DNA of 64,000 nucleotides from Panorpa germanica. Lineage: Eukaryota > Arthropoda > Insecta > Mecoptera > Panorpidae. Location of the stretch: positions 12,586,001-12,650,000 of the forward strand of contig OY783219.1 in NCBI GenBank assembly GCA_963678705.1. The letters run 5' to 3'. The first letter of the stretch is position 1. The number at the start of each line of letters is the position of its first letter. Below are positions 1-10,176 of this stretch, piece by piece. The translations under genes were made by a program, and so were the position numbers. Under the pieces are notes generated by a model. That model made no database searches, was not told where the DNA came from, and worked only from the letters and a program-made list of their open reading frames with translations.

Positions 1-479
1 ATATTTAGCTTTATTTATATATCTATCTCCCTCTCGCTCACTATTGAAGTGCTTTTACATCAAAGAGGCTGGAATCAAATAAGAAGCGAAGTGTTAAAAG
101 TCTCTTTATTATATATATAATAATACAGATAGCTGTAGGGCACGATGTAACGCGGGAGGGTGAATAAAGAGGATGAAAGTTATAAAATACATAACCCTCC
201 ATTTTGGTCGTGTCGACTCCAAGTCCTCAGGGAATATTTTAAGTGTTTTTTGAGACACTTGTTTGCTTTCCTGAATTTTCAATTAGTTTGGATATGTACC
301 ATACATTTCGTGCCAATAAGATTATTTCATAACAAATCTTGTTAGATATTAGATAAAAGTGAAGAAGCAGTGACGGACTGGGAACAGTGTCGGCGTGTGC
401 AATTGTGGCCAATGATTATTGTCGTGGAAATCAATGGAAAACATTGATTAACCAGACTCTAGACTAGAGGACCTGAACA
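1..479. other. Intergenic sequence, nothing recognised
   Basis: AT-rich sequence. The only open frame (160-345, 61 codons) has no recognisable similarity and no splice or codon signal that would support a gene. Confidence 0.5.
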
Positions 480-1275
480 AATCTGTGCGGGCAATATATA
501 ACAGCTATCACAACTCAAAACATTTGTAGTGCCTGGAATACAAATATTCCTACTAAATACAAAATGTGTGAGGAGTTTAGAATGCGAAAAAGAGAGAAAG
601 AATAGAAAGGAGGGATGTGAAGGTGTGGTGGGGTACAAGAAATTGTTGGCGAATGACGGTGTAACGAAAAGAAGAATGAACGAAAAGAAGAAGAACAATA
701 AATAGGAATCCGAAATACAGTGAGATTTAGATTGGGGAACGAAGAAAATGGAAGTAGATACTGGGTGGACGAAGAAGAAAAGAAGTGCTGGATGTGCAAA
801 GCAGAAGTGCAGATTGGAGTACATAAGGGATGATTGTGTGGGCAGCAGTAGCGAGGTGAAGCAGCTATTAAAGGGGGAAAGGAAGGGAGCAGATGGATGG
901 CAGAGGTAATTAGAAGAAGGAAGTGAAAAACCAGAGGGTTTATGTCTGAACAGAGTGATAGAGGTAAAAGGCAGGAAAGGGAAAATGAAGTCTGTAACGA
1001 AGAAAGAATAGTAAAAAGATAATAGAGGGTTTGTCGAAAGAGGACAAAGAAGGCAAGAGGTGAGAGGCGGAGGTACAAGCAAGGAAGGAGATGTAGGTAA
1101 CATGAAAGGAGAGGGTCAAGAGAAAAAGAAGCAGAAAGTACTTTTGGAAATAGATGGGTCTAGATTAGTTTAAGTTTAATTTTAAGTTGGAGTTATATGA
1201 AATGTATTAGGAAATATAATAATGTAGATTGTAAAGTCGAAAACCACACGACTAATATAATAATAATAAGAAAAG
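480..1275 (+). mobile_element. Decayed I/R1-like non-LTR retrotransposon, 3' part (copy 1)
   Basis: Purine-rich sequence related to the copies near 22.6, 25.2, 53.1 and 62.2 kb. Around 770-830 a broken frame still reads a C-terminal knuckle of the form C-x2-C-x8-H (KCWMC...H), as in the C terminus of these retrotransposon proteins. The 3' end (about 1215-1270) carries the family terminus: GATTGTAAAG followed by a degenerate version of the stem-loop and a TAATAATAA tail. Reading frames are destroyed by stops and frameshifts. The long minus-strand frames here are only the pyrimidine-rich complement. Confidence 0.7.
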
Positions 1276-1866
1276 AAGGAAGGGAAATGAGAGACAGAGG
1301 GAAGGAGAATTAGTGAAAAAACGCTGAGAAAGAAGTAGATGGATAACAATAGTGCAAAGAAGAAGGAAGGACACAAAAAGGGAAGAGGAGCGAAACAAAG
1401 AGAGAGAAAAGCAAGATTAAGGCACACTAGAATAAGACGAAAAAGGCTCAGGGACTAAAGACCCCAAAGATGTTCTGCTTAGGGAGTAAATAGTACAGCA
1501 ACAAGTGAGGAGTGGTAAAAAATAGAACAAGGTAAATATAATATTAGGAGATATGAGAAAGAAGAAGGAAGAAAGAAGGCGCTAGAGTGAAAGTAAGACA
1601 TAGAAATTATTTACAGAAAGAGATAAAGAGAGGCGGGAGTACAGAAAATAAGGAAGTAGATCAGAATTGAAGCGACAGCAGAACATGGAGAGGTAGAAGG
1701 CAGGAGGTTATAGACAAAGGAGATAGAAGCCAAAGGAAAAGAGTAGAGAATTAATGGTAGACGAAAAAAGATAAATTCAGGTTTTTAGATACTATATAAG
1801 GAAGAATTGTTATTAGGTAAAAGAACGTAACGACTAACGGGCAAATCATTAAATAAATAAATACAA
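1276..1866 (+). mobile_element. Decayed non-LTR remnant with (TAAA)n tail
   Basis: A second purine-rich remnant directly follows the TAA tail of the previous one. It ends with CGACTAACGGGCAAATCATT and then AAATAAATAAATACA. The same kind of terminus (TCTAACGG... plus TAAATAAATAAATACA) ends the copy at 22560-23340, so this is a related subfamily with a different 3' tail. No intact frame remains. Confidence 0.6.
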
Positions 1867-4560
1867 AAAGTACAAAATGTATATGAATATTATCTTAAAT
1901 ACTAATACAATATTACTTGAACGAAACCTGCTAATATATTATTTAAAAATGAATGAATGAATGAAGAAAATGAAGAATGTTCAGCAGGTTCATTTCATTT
2001 CTCAATTCTAATAATTCCAAGAATTTAAACCTTTTTAGATTAAATATAGTAGACACTACTTATATATTATTTAAGATAGTATTAATGTTTTGTTTTTAGC
2101 AGCCAGCTTGATGAATTCACCTATTTTATTAGTCATTTGCTAGTATAAATATAAACACGTTTGAGTGGTTGCCCATGAATCAGGCGCAGACAGTATACCA
2201 ATGTAATAATTTCATATAATATATATTTATATAGGTTTATTTCACAGTGGCCGTTGCTATGGTTATAGCAGCTACACTAAAAGCTCCGTTCTCTCCGTTT
2301 CTCTGTTCTCATTCAGTTTCTGTCACGTGACAGTACAGATGATGCATTATTGTGTTATCGGATACCTTTCGCACGAACCAATTTAAACAATCCACCACGA
2401 CCCCCTGAATCCCCTGAATTCCCTGAACCTTCCGGACCCTGATACAATACGAAATTCACCAACTCGTGGCGTAGCCCAGCAACGAGGGTAGCTACCCTTA
2501 CTCTAGCCTCGCTTAGGGTTTGTCTTAGTGGAGTAAATTAACCCAAATGGGGTATAAGTGAATATTTTGAAGGTAATGAATTGCCAGCCACATGTAAATA
2601 AAATATTCTATAACTTTGAATTGAACACCATTAGAAATTATAAACTTCTAAGATGAGATTTTTATCTATTCGTACTCCGGAATTTACATTGAATTCTTAT
2701 AAATATATTTCTTAAGAAATATTCATTTGTTAGAAAACTATTAATTTAAGATAAATAAAGGTATGTATAATGTAAAATAATTAAGAAAATGTAAATAAAC
2801 CCATATAAAATGTTTTCTAAAAAACTACGAATTTTAAGATTTGCTCTTAACATTTAAATTTAAAAAAATTTGATCTTATAGACTTGTAAACTTAAGGGAG
2901 GGGGAGGAATAAGGTTTCAGTTTCTTTAAATTTATTTATATTAATGTTCAATATATTAAGTTTATTATGTAAAAATGTGAAATCGATTAGAGTAAAACTG
3001 TCAAAGATATAGAGTTTAAGTCTTCACCTCTCTGGTCTGGTTTCGTCTTTCTTTAAAAACTTTTAAACGCGTTTTCTCATACTTAGATTTTCAGAGTCGG
3101 TGTCCTCTCTATCCTTTTGAAATTTTGCACACTCTTTTTTTACATAAAAGCCGACGTGACTCTGTCGAGTTTCTTTTTTAATTTTAAAGTATTTTGAAAT
3201 AACAAAGTTTCTGATTTTTTCATGAAAAATCGGTATTTTGATTTCTCAGTACTGTAAGAAATTGAAAAATCAATAAAAAAGAAACTCTACAGGGTTGGTT
3301 ACCTGCATAAACTCATCAACTAATGAAATCATTTTGATTTCAGATAATCTAGTGATGAGTTACGAGTGGCACCGCAATGAAACTCTTTTTGTGACGTCAG
3401 CGGAGATTCGCTGTCAATGCCTCATTTATTGATATTTATTTATGAAAATTTCACAAAGTGTTCTTTAAACGTTATTTTATCTTGTAGTAATTATAGAAAT
3501 AATTATATATTAACTGTGTAGTTAAAACACATTATCGAAACTATGCTTTTTTAGTATCGACATTCAACGATATGTGTCAAAATTTCATGACATTCCGACA
3601 ATTAGTTCACAAGTTGCAGTGTTTTTAGTAACACTACTTTTGTAATTTTCAAAACAATGGTAAATATGGTAAAAAAAAATTTTAAACTATAACGACACCG
3701 ACAAATAAAATTAAAGCTTTTGCAGAAAATGATTAGGTATAGTGTCAAATACTCAAATATATAATTCAAAATCAAATTAAAAATAAAATTGAAATATTAG
3801 CCGATATGAATATTACTGAGTTAAACTGTTTGATGGTAAATCAGGCGCAGATTACATATTAAAATAATTTTAAACATGCATGTATATGCATTTATCTTCT
3901 CTCCATCAAAGAAATGTTGCATCGGTGAAGACCATCCATCAGAATACTGATAAATACTTTCTATTTACATTACTTATAATTATATACACACAAATATGTT
4001 TTCTCCATTTTGTTCAAAATTAAACAATGCCACTTCTCCAGTTATCCTGGAGTTGGAGCCGAAGCCGGGGACCGAAGCGCGTTAATGGAGTGTTGACTGT
4101 TGAGTGGTTGACTAATGGTTTCCCGATCGATATGACAAATATTGGAGGCGGTGATACTAAGGCAAGGAAAGGGGAGCATCTCTTCTCCACCAATTCCCAA
4201 ACTTCTCAAGAATATTTGAAAATACATTTCATAAGGAAAGAATGGCACAGTGGCAAATTATCATCAGTTATGTTCGCTATGCTTTAAATTAAAGAACTGC
4301 TTCATTAGATTTTAAATATCTACGCAGAAACACAAAAAATTGCATTGCTCTTACAAACATAAAAGTGAACCTTTTCATAATATTTAACAAGATGTCTTCT
4401 TTCATTGCGTACTCTGATAAAGAGATTTAATATATTGATGACTTTACTCCGATGACCTTACTCCGATCTCACCTGTAAACCATCGATGATCAAATTGCAG
4501 ATACTTGCAAAACTTTGATGTAAAAATACATTTTACTTTTCTTGTTCAATAATTAACAAG
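1867..4560. other. AT-rich intergenic DNA, no supported gene
   Basis: Mostly low-complexity AT-rich sequence. A short motif, ATCAGGCGCAGA, occurs at about 2178 and again at about 3840. A GC-richer island at 4027-4287 holds an 86-codon open frame (MPLLQLSWSW...) that I cannot assign. It may be a fragment of an exon or an old transposon, so I do not call it a gene. Confidence 0.5.
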
Positions 4561-4574
4561 AAATTCTAGAAAGA

Positions 4575-4800
4575 TTTCAGTCAATGACAGTAAGAACCAT
4601 TATGGATATCCCGTGGTTCATAAGCAACAAATTCATCAACCATGACTTCGGCATTAAAACTGTGAAAGAAGAAATTACCAAATTCAGCCAAAGATACCAG
4701 CAGCGAGGAGAACAATCATCCAAACTATCTAGCTGTGAATTTACTAGATAAACATACGTCTGACATTAAAAGACTAAAGGACATAGTGTGTTAAAGCTAC
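4575..4800 (+). mobile_element. Jockey-like non-LTR retrotransposon, extreme 3' coding end
   Basis: Translation gives the C-terminal tail typical of Jockey-clade reverse-transcriptase proteins. A stretch reading RTIMDIPWFISNKFI, then NHDFGIKTVKEEI, runs in one frame. After a frameshift near 4705 it continues as ENNHPNYLAVNLLDK and SDIKRLKDIVC, then a stop. In intact Jockey elements the corresponding order is APWYVSN-like, IHxDLGI-like, TVxEEI and HPNxLA motifs. Only this end is present (5' truncation), and the frameshift shows that it is dead. Confidence 0.75.
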
Positions 4801-5224
4801 CACAACGTTTTTAATTGTCATTCCTTCACTGGACGACTGTTTCTTATCTAGGTTAATTTTCATTTTTAGCATAGGTACTTATTTTTAATACTTATTGTAA
4901 CAGATTTTAAGCATATTACTAGAAAATAAAAAATAATTAACAGAACTGCATTTTAGATGACAAAGTATTAAATCTATAGTTTACATCTTATCATAACTAT
5001 ATACTTCTAAATTTTGTAAAAGGCAATGTATGATAGCCTATAAGCGATGTAAATGTCTCCATTACTTATTGCATTATGTTATTGATAATACCAAAGAATA
5101 AAGCGTCAAGTGGCGTCAAGACTGGACTGCAAACTGCAAAAAAATATCTCAAAGTTTGTACGTTAGGCACTTGATAATTAAGCTATTGTTGATAATACCC
5201 AATTGTTGACCGTCGTTTTGGGTG

Positions 5225-5641
5225 AATGGGCTTGTGTCCTATGTCTTAATTTCTACAAAACTGTACTGTATATCGATAAAGTGGGTTTCCAGAACCTCAA
5301 ATGTTCAATTATTTTTTTAATAACTCCTTGTATGTTAGAAGATTTATATTAGATTAGATTGGTCATTTTCTCACTTTAATTATTAAAGGGATTCAACGTT
5401 AAAGAACATTTCAAGACTGTGACATCACGTCCGCTAAGTTGCTCTCTCTTTTATATAACAGAGCGTAAAAGAAATAGCATATTCAACACAGAACTCTTAT
5501 CCATAGAAAAAAAAATGACCTATCCCTAATAGTACAGACATGTTACGTCATAAATATGGCCGACATCTATAGCGCAATTCGAATTGTTAATTGCTATATC
5601 TCTGTCAACATTTAGATATTTATTAATTGTACACAAGCCCA
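5225..5641 (+). repeat. TGGGCTTGTG-ended non-autonomous DNA element, copy 1 (short form)
   Basis: Starts AATGGGCTTGTGTCC and ends CACAAGCCCA, so the ends are inverted repeats. The left side is the A end (CTATGTCTTAATTTCTA...) and the right side the B end (CTATATCTCTGTCAACATTT...). It carries an internal hairpin, CTCTTTTATATAACAGAGCG followed by TAAAAGAAATAG, at about 5445-5478. No transposase frame. Related copies are at 7816, 9512, 19045, 27727, 29346, 32188, 33882 and 55096. Confidence 0.85.
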
Positions 5642-5847
5642 GTACAAGTTCTATACAACATATTACGTATATAGTTGCGATAATGCAACTGATTTTTTCT
5701 TTAATACTTCCGTAAGAGAGTACAATTTTACTAGTGAGCTTACTGGCGACATCTATTAAAGAGTAGGTTAAATTTGAAATACATAATTTCTTCAACAGAT
5801 GGCACATACATCTCATTGTGCCTAGACACATCACAACACAGCTCTCT

Positions 5848-7028
5848 ATAGGGATTGAGAAAGATGACTTTGACGCCAACTGCCGAGAAAAATGTAAAGC
5901 AAAGTGGTGGCAAGTGGTATAGAAAACAATAAGGAATTTGTTAAATTAATAATTTTTTTAATCTAATCGAAATAATTTTAAGTAATGTCTTCTTCAAAAG
6001 TATCGTGCTGTATCCGTGGCTGTTTCAATATGCCATATAAAAACAAAAACCAAAATACAAGTGTGAAATTTTATCGTTTCCCTGCGAGTACTCTGAATTC
6101 AGAATGGATAACCCTTACGTCAACAATGGATAAATGCAGTGAAAAACTATGTGTAAGTAAATTATTTTAATAAAAAAATTTAATTAATTACAATCAAATT
6201 TGAAAAGCTAAGTATTATAAAATAGAATATTAAACTATATAGTAATTATTTTATGAAATAAATAAAATAGTAATAAGTAAAAGTAAAATTTAAAAAATTT
6301 GTGTTTCAGAAAATATCCAAAGGATTGGGAACTAACTAAAAATACACGCATTTGTAGTGATCATTTTGTGAATAATCAAAAGTCAGAACATCCTCGGCAT
6401 CCTTCATACACACCAACAATTTTTCCTGGTAAAGTAAATACCAAAAAATCCACTCAGTCATTTGAACGTTTCGAACGATTACGGCAACGGAATGTACAAA
6501 GTGAAATGAATATCAATAATAATAATAATAATGAAATTGAAATTCAAGAGGATAATTATGTAGATATTGAAACACAGAGCGTTGAAGATCATTATGCTTC
6601 TGATGCTACTCCACAAAAAACAACTCGTAGTATAGCATGTCAAACTGATGAAATTGTTGATGAAAGTGTTTTAGATGAACATAAGTATTTTTTTTGTAAC
6701 ATAAATTCCCGTGATGGTGTAACTACTGCAGAAGTGCAAGTAAACATTCCAATTAAAAGGACAGCCGAAAAAATGTGTGATGTTAATTTGCCGCTTTTAC
6801 GAAAGAATGTTGAAGATGTTGGGTGTGATCCAATTACTCCAGATCCTATTAAATCTGATTATCAAGGTTCAAGATTATCAAGAACCCGAATTTAATTATT
6901 TTTTGCATTATTTATTTCAATTAATACTATTTCTACGCTGTTTACATCACAATCCTTTACATTTATGACACCAGAGCGCTCCACTTTCGGCAGTAGTGCT
7001 GCCTCTACAGTTCTTTCTCAATCCCTAT
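5848..7028 (+). mobile_element. THAP-domain DNA transposon with 17-bp terminal inverted repeats
   Basis: ATAGGGATTGAGAAAGA at 5848-5864 is repeated exactly in reverse complement at 7012-7028. Just inside, ACTGCCGA is also present at both ends (left about 5879; complement at about 6984-6992). The pair encloses a THAP zinc-finger coding sequence (5985-6895). THAP fingers are the DNA-binding domain of P-element-type transposases, so a P-like element is the natural reading, but no transposase catalytic domain is left in the 1.2 kb. I see no convincing 8-bp target duplication: flanks are AGCTCTCT and TGCTTAGT. Confidence 0.6.
5985..6895 (+). pseudogene. THAP zinc-finger protein, probably broken P-element-like gene
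   Basis: The first half (5985-) starts MSSSKVSCCIRGCFNM and reads VKFYRFP. The second (from the acceptor at 6309) reads YPKDWELTKNTRICSDHF. Together these give the C2CH signature (C-x4-C ... C-x2-H) and the conserved W and P/F positions of a THAP finger. The tail contains a run of Asn codons (AAT repeat at about 6517) and RSIACQTDE. The strong donor GTAAGT after 6152 joins the acceptor out of frame. Using the weak GTCAAC at 6119 keeps the frame and gives a Trp-to-Cys spacing like human THAP1. The gene is therefore either spliced at a poor donor or decaying. It lies inside the 17-bp inverted repeats. Confidence 0.6.
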
Positions 7029-7039
7029 TGCTTAGTGTC

Positions 7040-7220
7040 CTCAGTTCAGCTCGTAAAATATTATACCCATTCTGTTTGGCGCAAATCTGGGGAAACACAT
7101 AGAATACCAACAAAAGGAAACTACAGATCATACAGAACAAAGGTTTAAAACTAGCATACGACTTACCTTATGACTACAGCACAATACAGCTACATGAAAA
7201 AACTGACTGATACTTTCGTC
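7040..7220 (+). mobile_element. Jockey-like reverse transcriptase fragment
   Basis: Reads RKILYPFCLAQIWGNT, then, past a stop, NTNKRKLQIIQNKGLKLAYD and a TIQLHEKT-like end. This is the thumb region following the RT core in Jockey-type elements (IWG, KLQxIQNK motifs). About 180 bp, with in-frame stops, flanked by unrelated repeats. Confidence 0.7.
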
Positions 7221-7815
7221 GGTACGCATGTTTAAGTTCTAATTTTGCGTGATACAACTACTCCGTTGATCTCTCAAAACCATTTCTTTAACTGGAGTAT
7301 CTACTGTATTAATATCACATAAATGGTGCATTCACTACATGATAAAACAGATTAAAGTTTCAACGTACTTAGTTTCTGGTTACATTCAAAATCTACCGAC
7401 TATGTTATTACATTTTAATTTATCTAAGTGCATCTAGTTTGCAAGTAAGAAAGCATTCAACATATATTTAAAGCAGCGCAATTAAATCCTCTCTCGAGTT
7501 ACACGAATTAATTATTATTCATATTCAGTAATTCGATATAAAACGATTCATACCGAGTTACACGACGTCGGAGCCGCCGGTTTAACGGTATTACAACCAC
7601 TTCAGGCTCCTTAGACTTACTACTGTGGGGAACAGTAGAGTGAGAACCTTTTTCATAGTCATAAAAGGACTCGAAACCTCAGAAACCAATCAATTAGTTT
7701 TTAATATTGATGTAACATAGCAGAGTAAAAAATAAGCAGCGCCTACACTTATTTGATGAATGGTTCTTAAATTTATTTTTGTTGCAAGAGGTTGAATTTA
7801 GTCATTTTAGTTATT
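7221..7815. other. Intergenic sequence, nothing recognised
   Basis: AT-rich DNA between the Jockey fragment and the next TGGGCTTGTG element. I see no open frame, RNA gene or repeat structure. Confidence 0.5.
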
Positions 7816-8430
7816 TGGGCTTGTGTCCTATGTCTTAATTTCTATAAAAGTGTACTATATATTGATAAAGTGGGTTACTAGAACCTCAAATGTTCAATTA
7901 TTTTTTAATAACTCCTTATATGTTAAGAGATATTAACAATTAAAAAAGTCATTTTGTCCCTTTAATTATTAAAGGGATTCAACGTTGTACATATTCCAAA
8001 TGCATGTGACATCACAACCGCTGCCAACCTTACAGCTCATAAATCTCTGCTATATGTATTTATATATCAAAATATCAGACAGCTATTTCAAGGAACAATA
8101 AAATTCCAATATAATGTCTGACTTAGCAGGGTTAAATAAAATAAAAACTTATTCTTTGATTTGACTTAATTATTTGACTACCAACAGCTACAGAACATTA
8201 CCACAGCACTGACCTACTCAACAAATAACTGACGTTAAAATGCATTTCACGTCATACAAATATGGCCGACCATTTCTAGCGCTAAAACTACAATTAAAAC
8301 TTTTAATTGCTATATCTCCGTCAATATTTAGATATTTAATAAAATAGACACGCCGATACACATTTATTAACATCAATTTCAATCAACAATTGAAAAATCG
8401 AACACTAAAAAATGAGGACACAAGCCCATT
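7816..8430 (+). repeat. TGGGCTTGTG-ended element, copy 2 (long form)
   Basis: The A end is at the left (TGGGCTTGTGTCCTATGTCT) and the B end at the right (ATGAGGACACAAGCCCA), about 615 bp. It matches the copy at 19045-19687 almost along its whole length, including GGGATTCAACGTTGTACA, ACAGCTATTTCAAGGAACAA and CACTGACCTACTCAACAAAT. Non-coding. Confidence 0.9.
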
Positions 8431-8927
8431 CTGTGTATGTTGTCGAGGAGATATTTTCGTATAGCTGGAGGCTAGAACCAGGCAGAACAGTTTTGTAATC
8501 AGAACAATCATTTCGGTTTGTATTGTATCGTATGAAAACCAAAGGCATTGTGCAATTGTTTTGATATTTCTAATAGAAAATGATAGATGTCAGTTATATC
8601 CCTCCTATTACCCCCACCTTAAGACATTCTGATTCTTCTTTACCTAAACGTGTTTATGGCATAACCTTGTTCATTATTCCTTACCATTCCTTACGCTATG
8701 AGCGCATCGACCAACACAAACTTTATCAATCGTACTCAAATAGACATTTATAAATAATTTCTGTATTCCTATTTCCTATTTTCATCTTCTATTCGTTCTA
8801 TTCTTTACAAACCTCACACTTCTATTCCCAAAAAAACTACCTGTACATTTTTTCACTTATTACCAAACAATATTGTACAACATAAATAGTGCCAATTAAT
8901 CTTTTGGAGTTTTATTACTATTCTCAG
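8431..8927 (+). promoter_or_regulatory. Probable 5' region and non-coding first exon of the first LRR gene
   Basis: The segment GGCAGAACAGTTTTGTAATC at about 8493 has a counterpart, GGCAGAACGTTGTTGTGATC, at about 15039 upstream of the LRR pseudogene. Further on, CTCAG|GTAAGT at 8927 and CTAAG|GTAAAT at 15235 look like matching splice donors of leader exons, each followed by related sequence (ATGACTCATGCTTATAAGAG versus GTGGCTCATGCTTAAAAAAG). Paralogous promoters and leader exons is an inference; the true start site is not visible. Confidence 0.4.
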
Positions 8928-9029
8928 GTAAGTAAAGCTTTAGTTACGAAAATTCGGTAATGACTCATGCTTATAAGAGTCGTATAAAACTACGATACCA
9001 TGGTGAATTTTATTGTATTCGTTCAGCTA

Positions 9030-9292
9030 CCCAGTAAACAATTTGGTGAAGTGTCCCTTTTTGTGACGTTTCTATCACTATTGCACTTCAATTATAATTC
9101 GCATCAACTTTATCTTCACTTGTATTCCGGCAGATGGAATGGTTTTGCCATTTGTAGCCGATAAAATAGACATTTTATATGAAAGAATGTGAGAAACTGA
9201 ACTATAAATGAACTCTTTCATGACAAAAAAATCATACGCATCTCCAATATGATGTCAAAGTGATTCCGAAATGCTCCAAAATGTTTACTGGG
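9030..9292. repeat. CCCAGTAAAC-ended element, copy 1
   Basis: CCCAGTAAAC at 9030 is mirrored by GTTTACTGGG ending at 9292 (263 bp), and the internal ends CAATTTGGTGAAGTG / CTCCAAAAT also pair partly. Flanked on both sides by TA. Very similar inside to 13856-14107. No coding capacity. Lies in the presumed leader intron of the first LRR gene. Confidence 0.85.
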
Positions 9293-9511
9293 TAAGCAGT
9301 ACGAAACGATATTGTCTGTACCCAAAGAATAGGGTTAGGAATGCTATAGAAAATACTTCCTTTGTACAAACGACCTCGGCAAACGAGTCATGTCTTCAAT
9401 TAAAAATGAGTTTACACAACAGCAAAAGTAAATCAAGCCATTGTGACACTATACGGACTCCTAGAGAGAGATACCAGACTAAAAATACAACTAAATATTA
9501 ATAGATGACAC

Positions 9512-9704
9512 AATGGGCTTGTGTCCTTATTTTTTGTGGGCGATATTTCAATTGTTCATTGAAATTGATGTTAATAAATGTGTATTGGCGTGTCTATTTT
9601 ATTAAATATCTAAATATTGACGGAGATATACATATAGCAAAGATTTATGAACTGTAAGGTTGGCAGCGGTTGTGATGTCACATGCATTTGGAATGTGTAC
9701 AACG
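9512..9704 (-). repeat. TGGGCTTGTG-ended element, copy 3 (internally deleted or truncated)
   Basis: The B end is at the left (AATGGGCTTGTGTCCTTATT, then ATTGAAATTGATGTTAATAA). It jumps near 9625 to the A-side segment (CAAAGATTTATGAACTGTAAG ... TTGGAATGTGTACAACG) and stops there without the A terminus. About 193 bp remain. Confidence 0.85.
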
Positions 9705-10176
9705 AAAACAAGAACTATTTCAAATTATAGCAATAAATTATTAAAAAATTACTTGTATTTTAAGCATAAGGTACCACCGAATTCTCATAATTTGAACAAT
9801 ACACTTACAACAATTATTGCTTGCTAATATTTAAGTGCATGTACGTTTTTATTAATATAATTGTAAACTTAAGGAATTCGATTCTAAAATGTTCGCTGCG
9901 GTAGGCTAGCACTGTTATTAGGACTTTTATGAAACGATGGCGTCTGATATATGCTATCCGACAATATTTAAAAATCTAACTTACTCATAGAGTTAACAAG
10001 ATAAACAATTAAACAATTCGACTTATATTTTTTCCAATATTATCACTATTTAATAGGTTTGTCTTATTTCCAGGTACATACATCATCAACTGTGCAATAG
10101 AATTCCACCATTAGAAATATTCTCCATCTCCGTAAATTCCCTCATCCGCTTTGCTGTTCCCAAAAGCAAGTCCACG
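9705..10176 (+). other. AT-rich leader intron end and 5' UTR of the first LRR gene
   Basis: A pyrimidine-rich acceptor, CTTATTTCCAG, ends near 10073. The following GTACATACATCATCAACTGTGC is shared with the LRR pseudogene (about 15656), which supports a spliced leader exon ahead of the ATG at 10177. Otherwise no features. Confidence 0.45.

Noticed and set aside
459..1427. Long minus-strand frames rich in Ser, Phe, Leu and Pro
   Set aside because: They are the complement of purine-rich retrotransposon remnants. Overlapping open frames on the same strand and the composition explain them.
2100..2560. Possible LTR or RNA gene in a GC-richer stretch
   Set aside because: No paired LTR, primer-binding site, tRNA cloverleaf or conserved RNA could be recognised.
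5526..5879. 117-codon minus-strand frame
   Set aside because: Runs from a TGGGCTTGTG element into the next repeat; not protein-like. The same holds for the 70-codon frame at 29387-29599.
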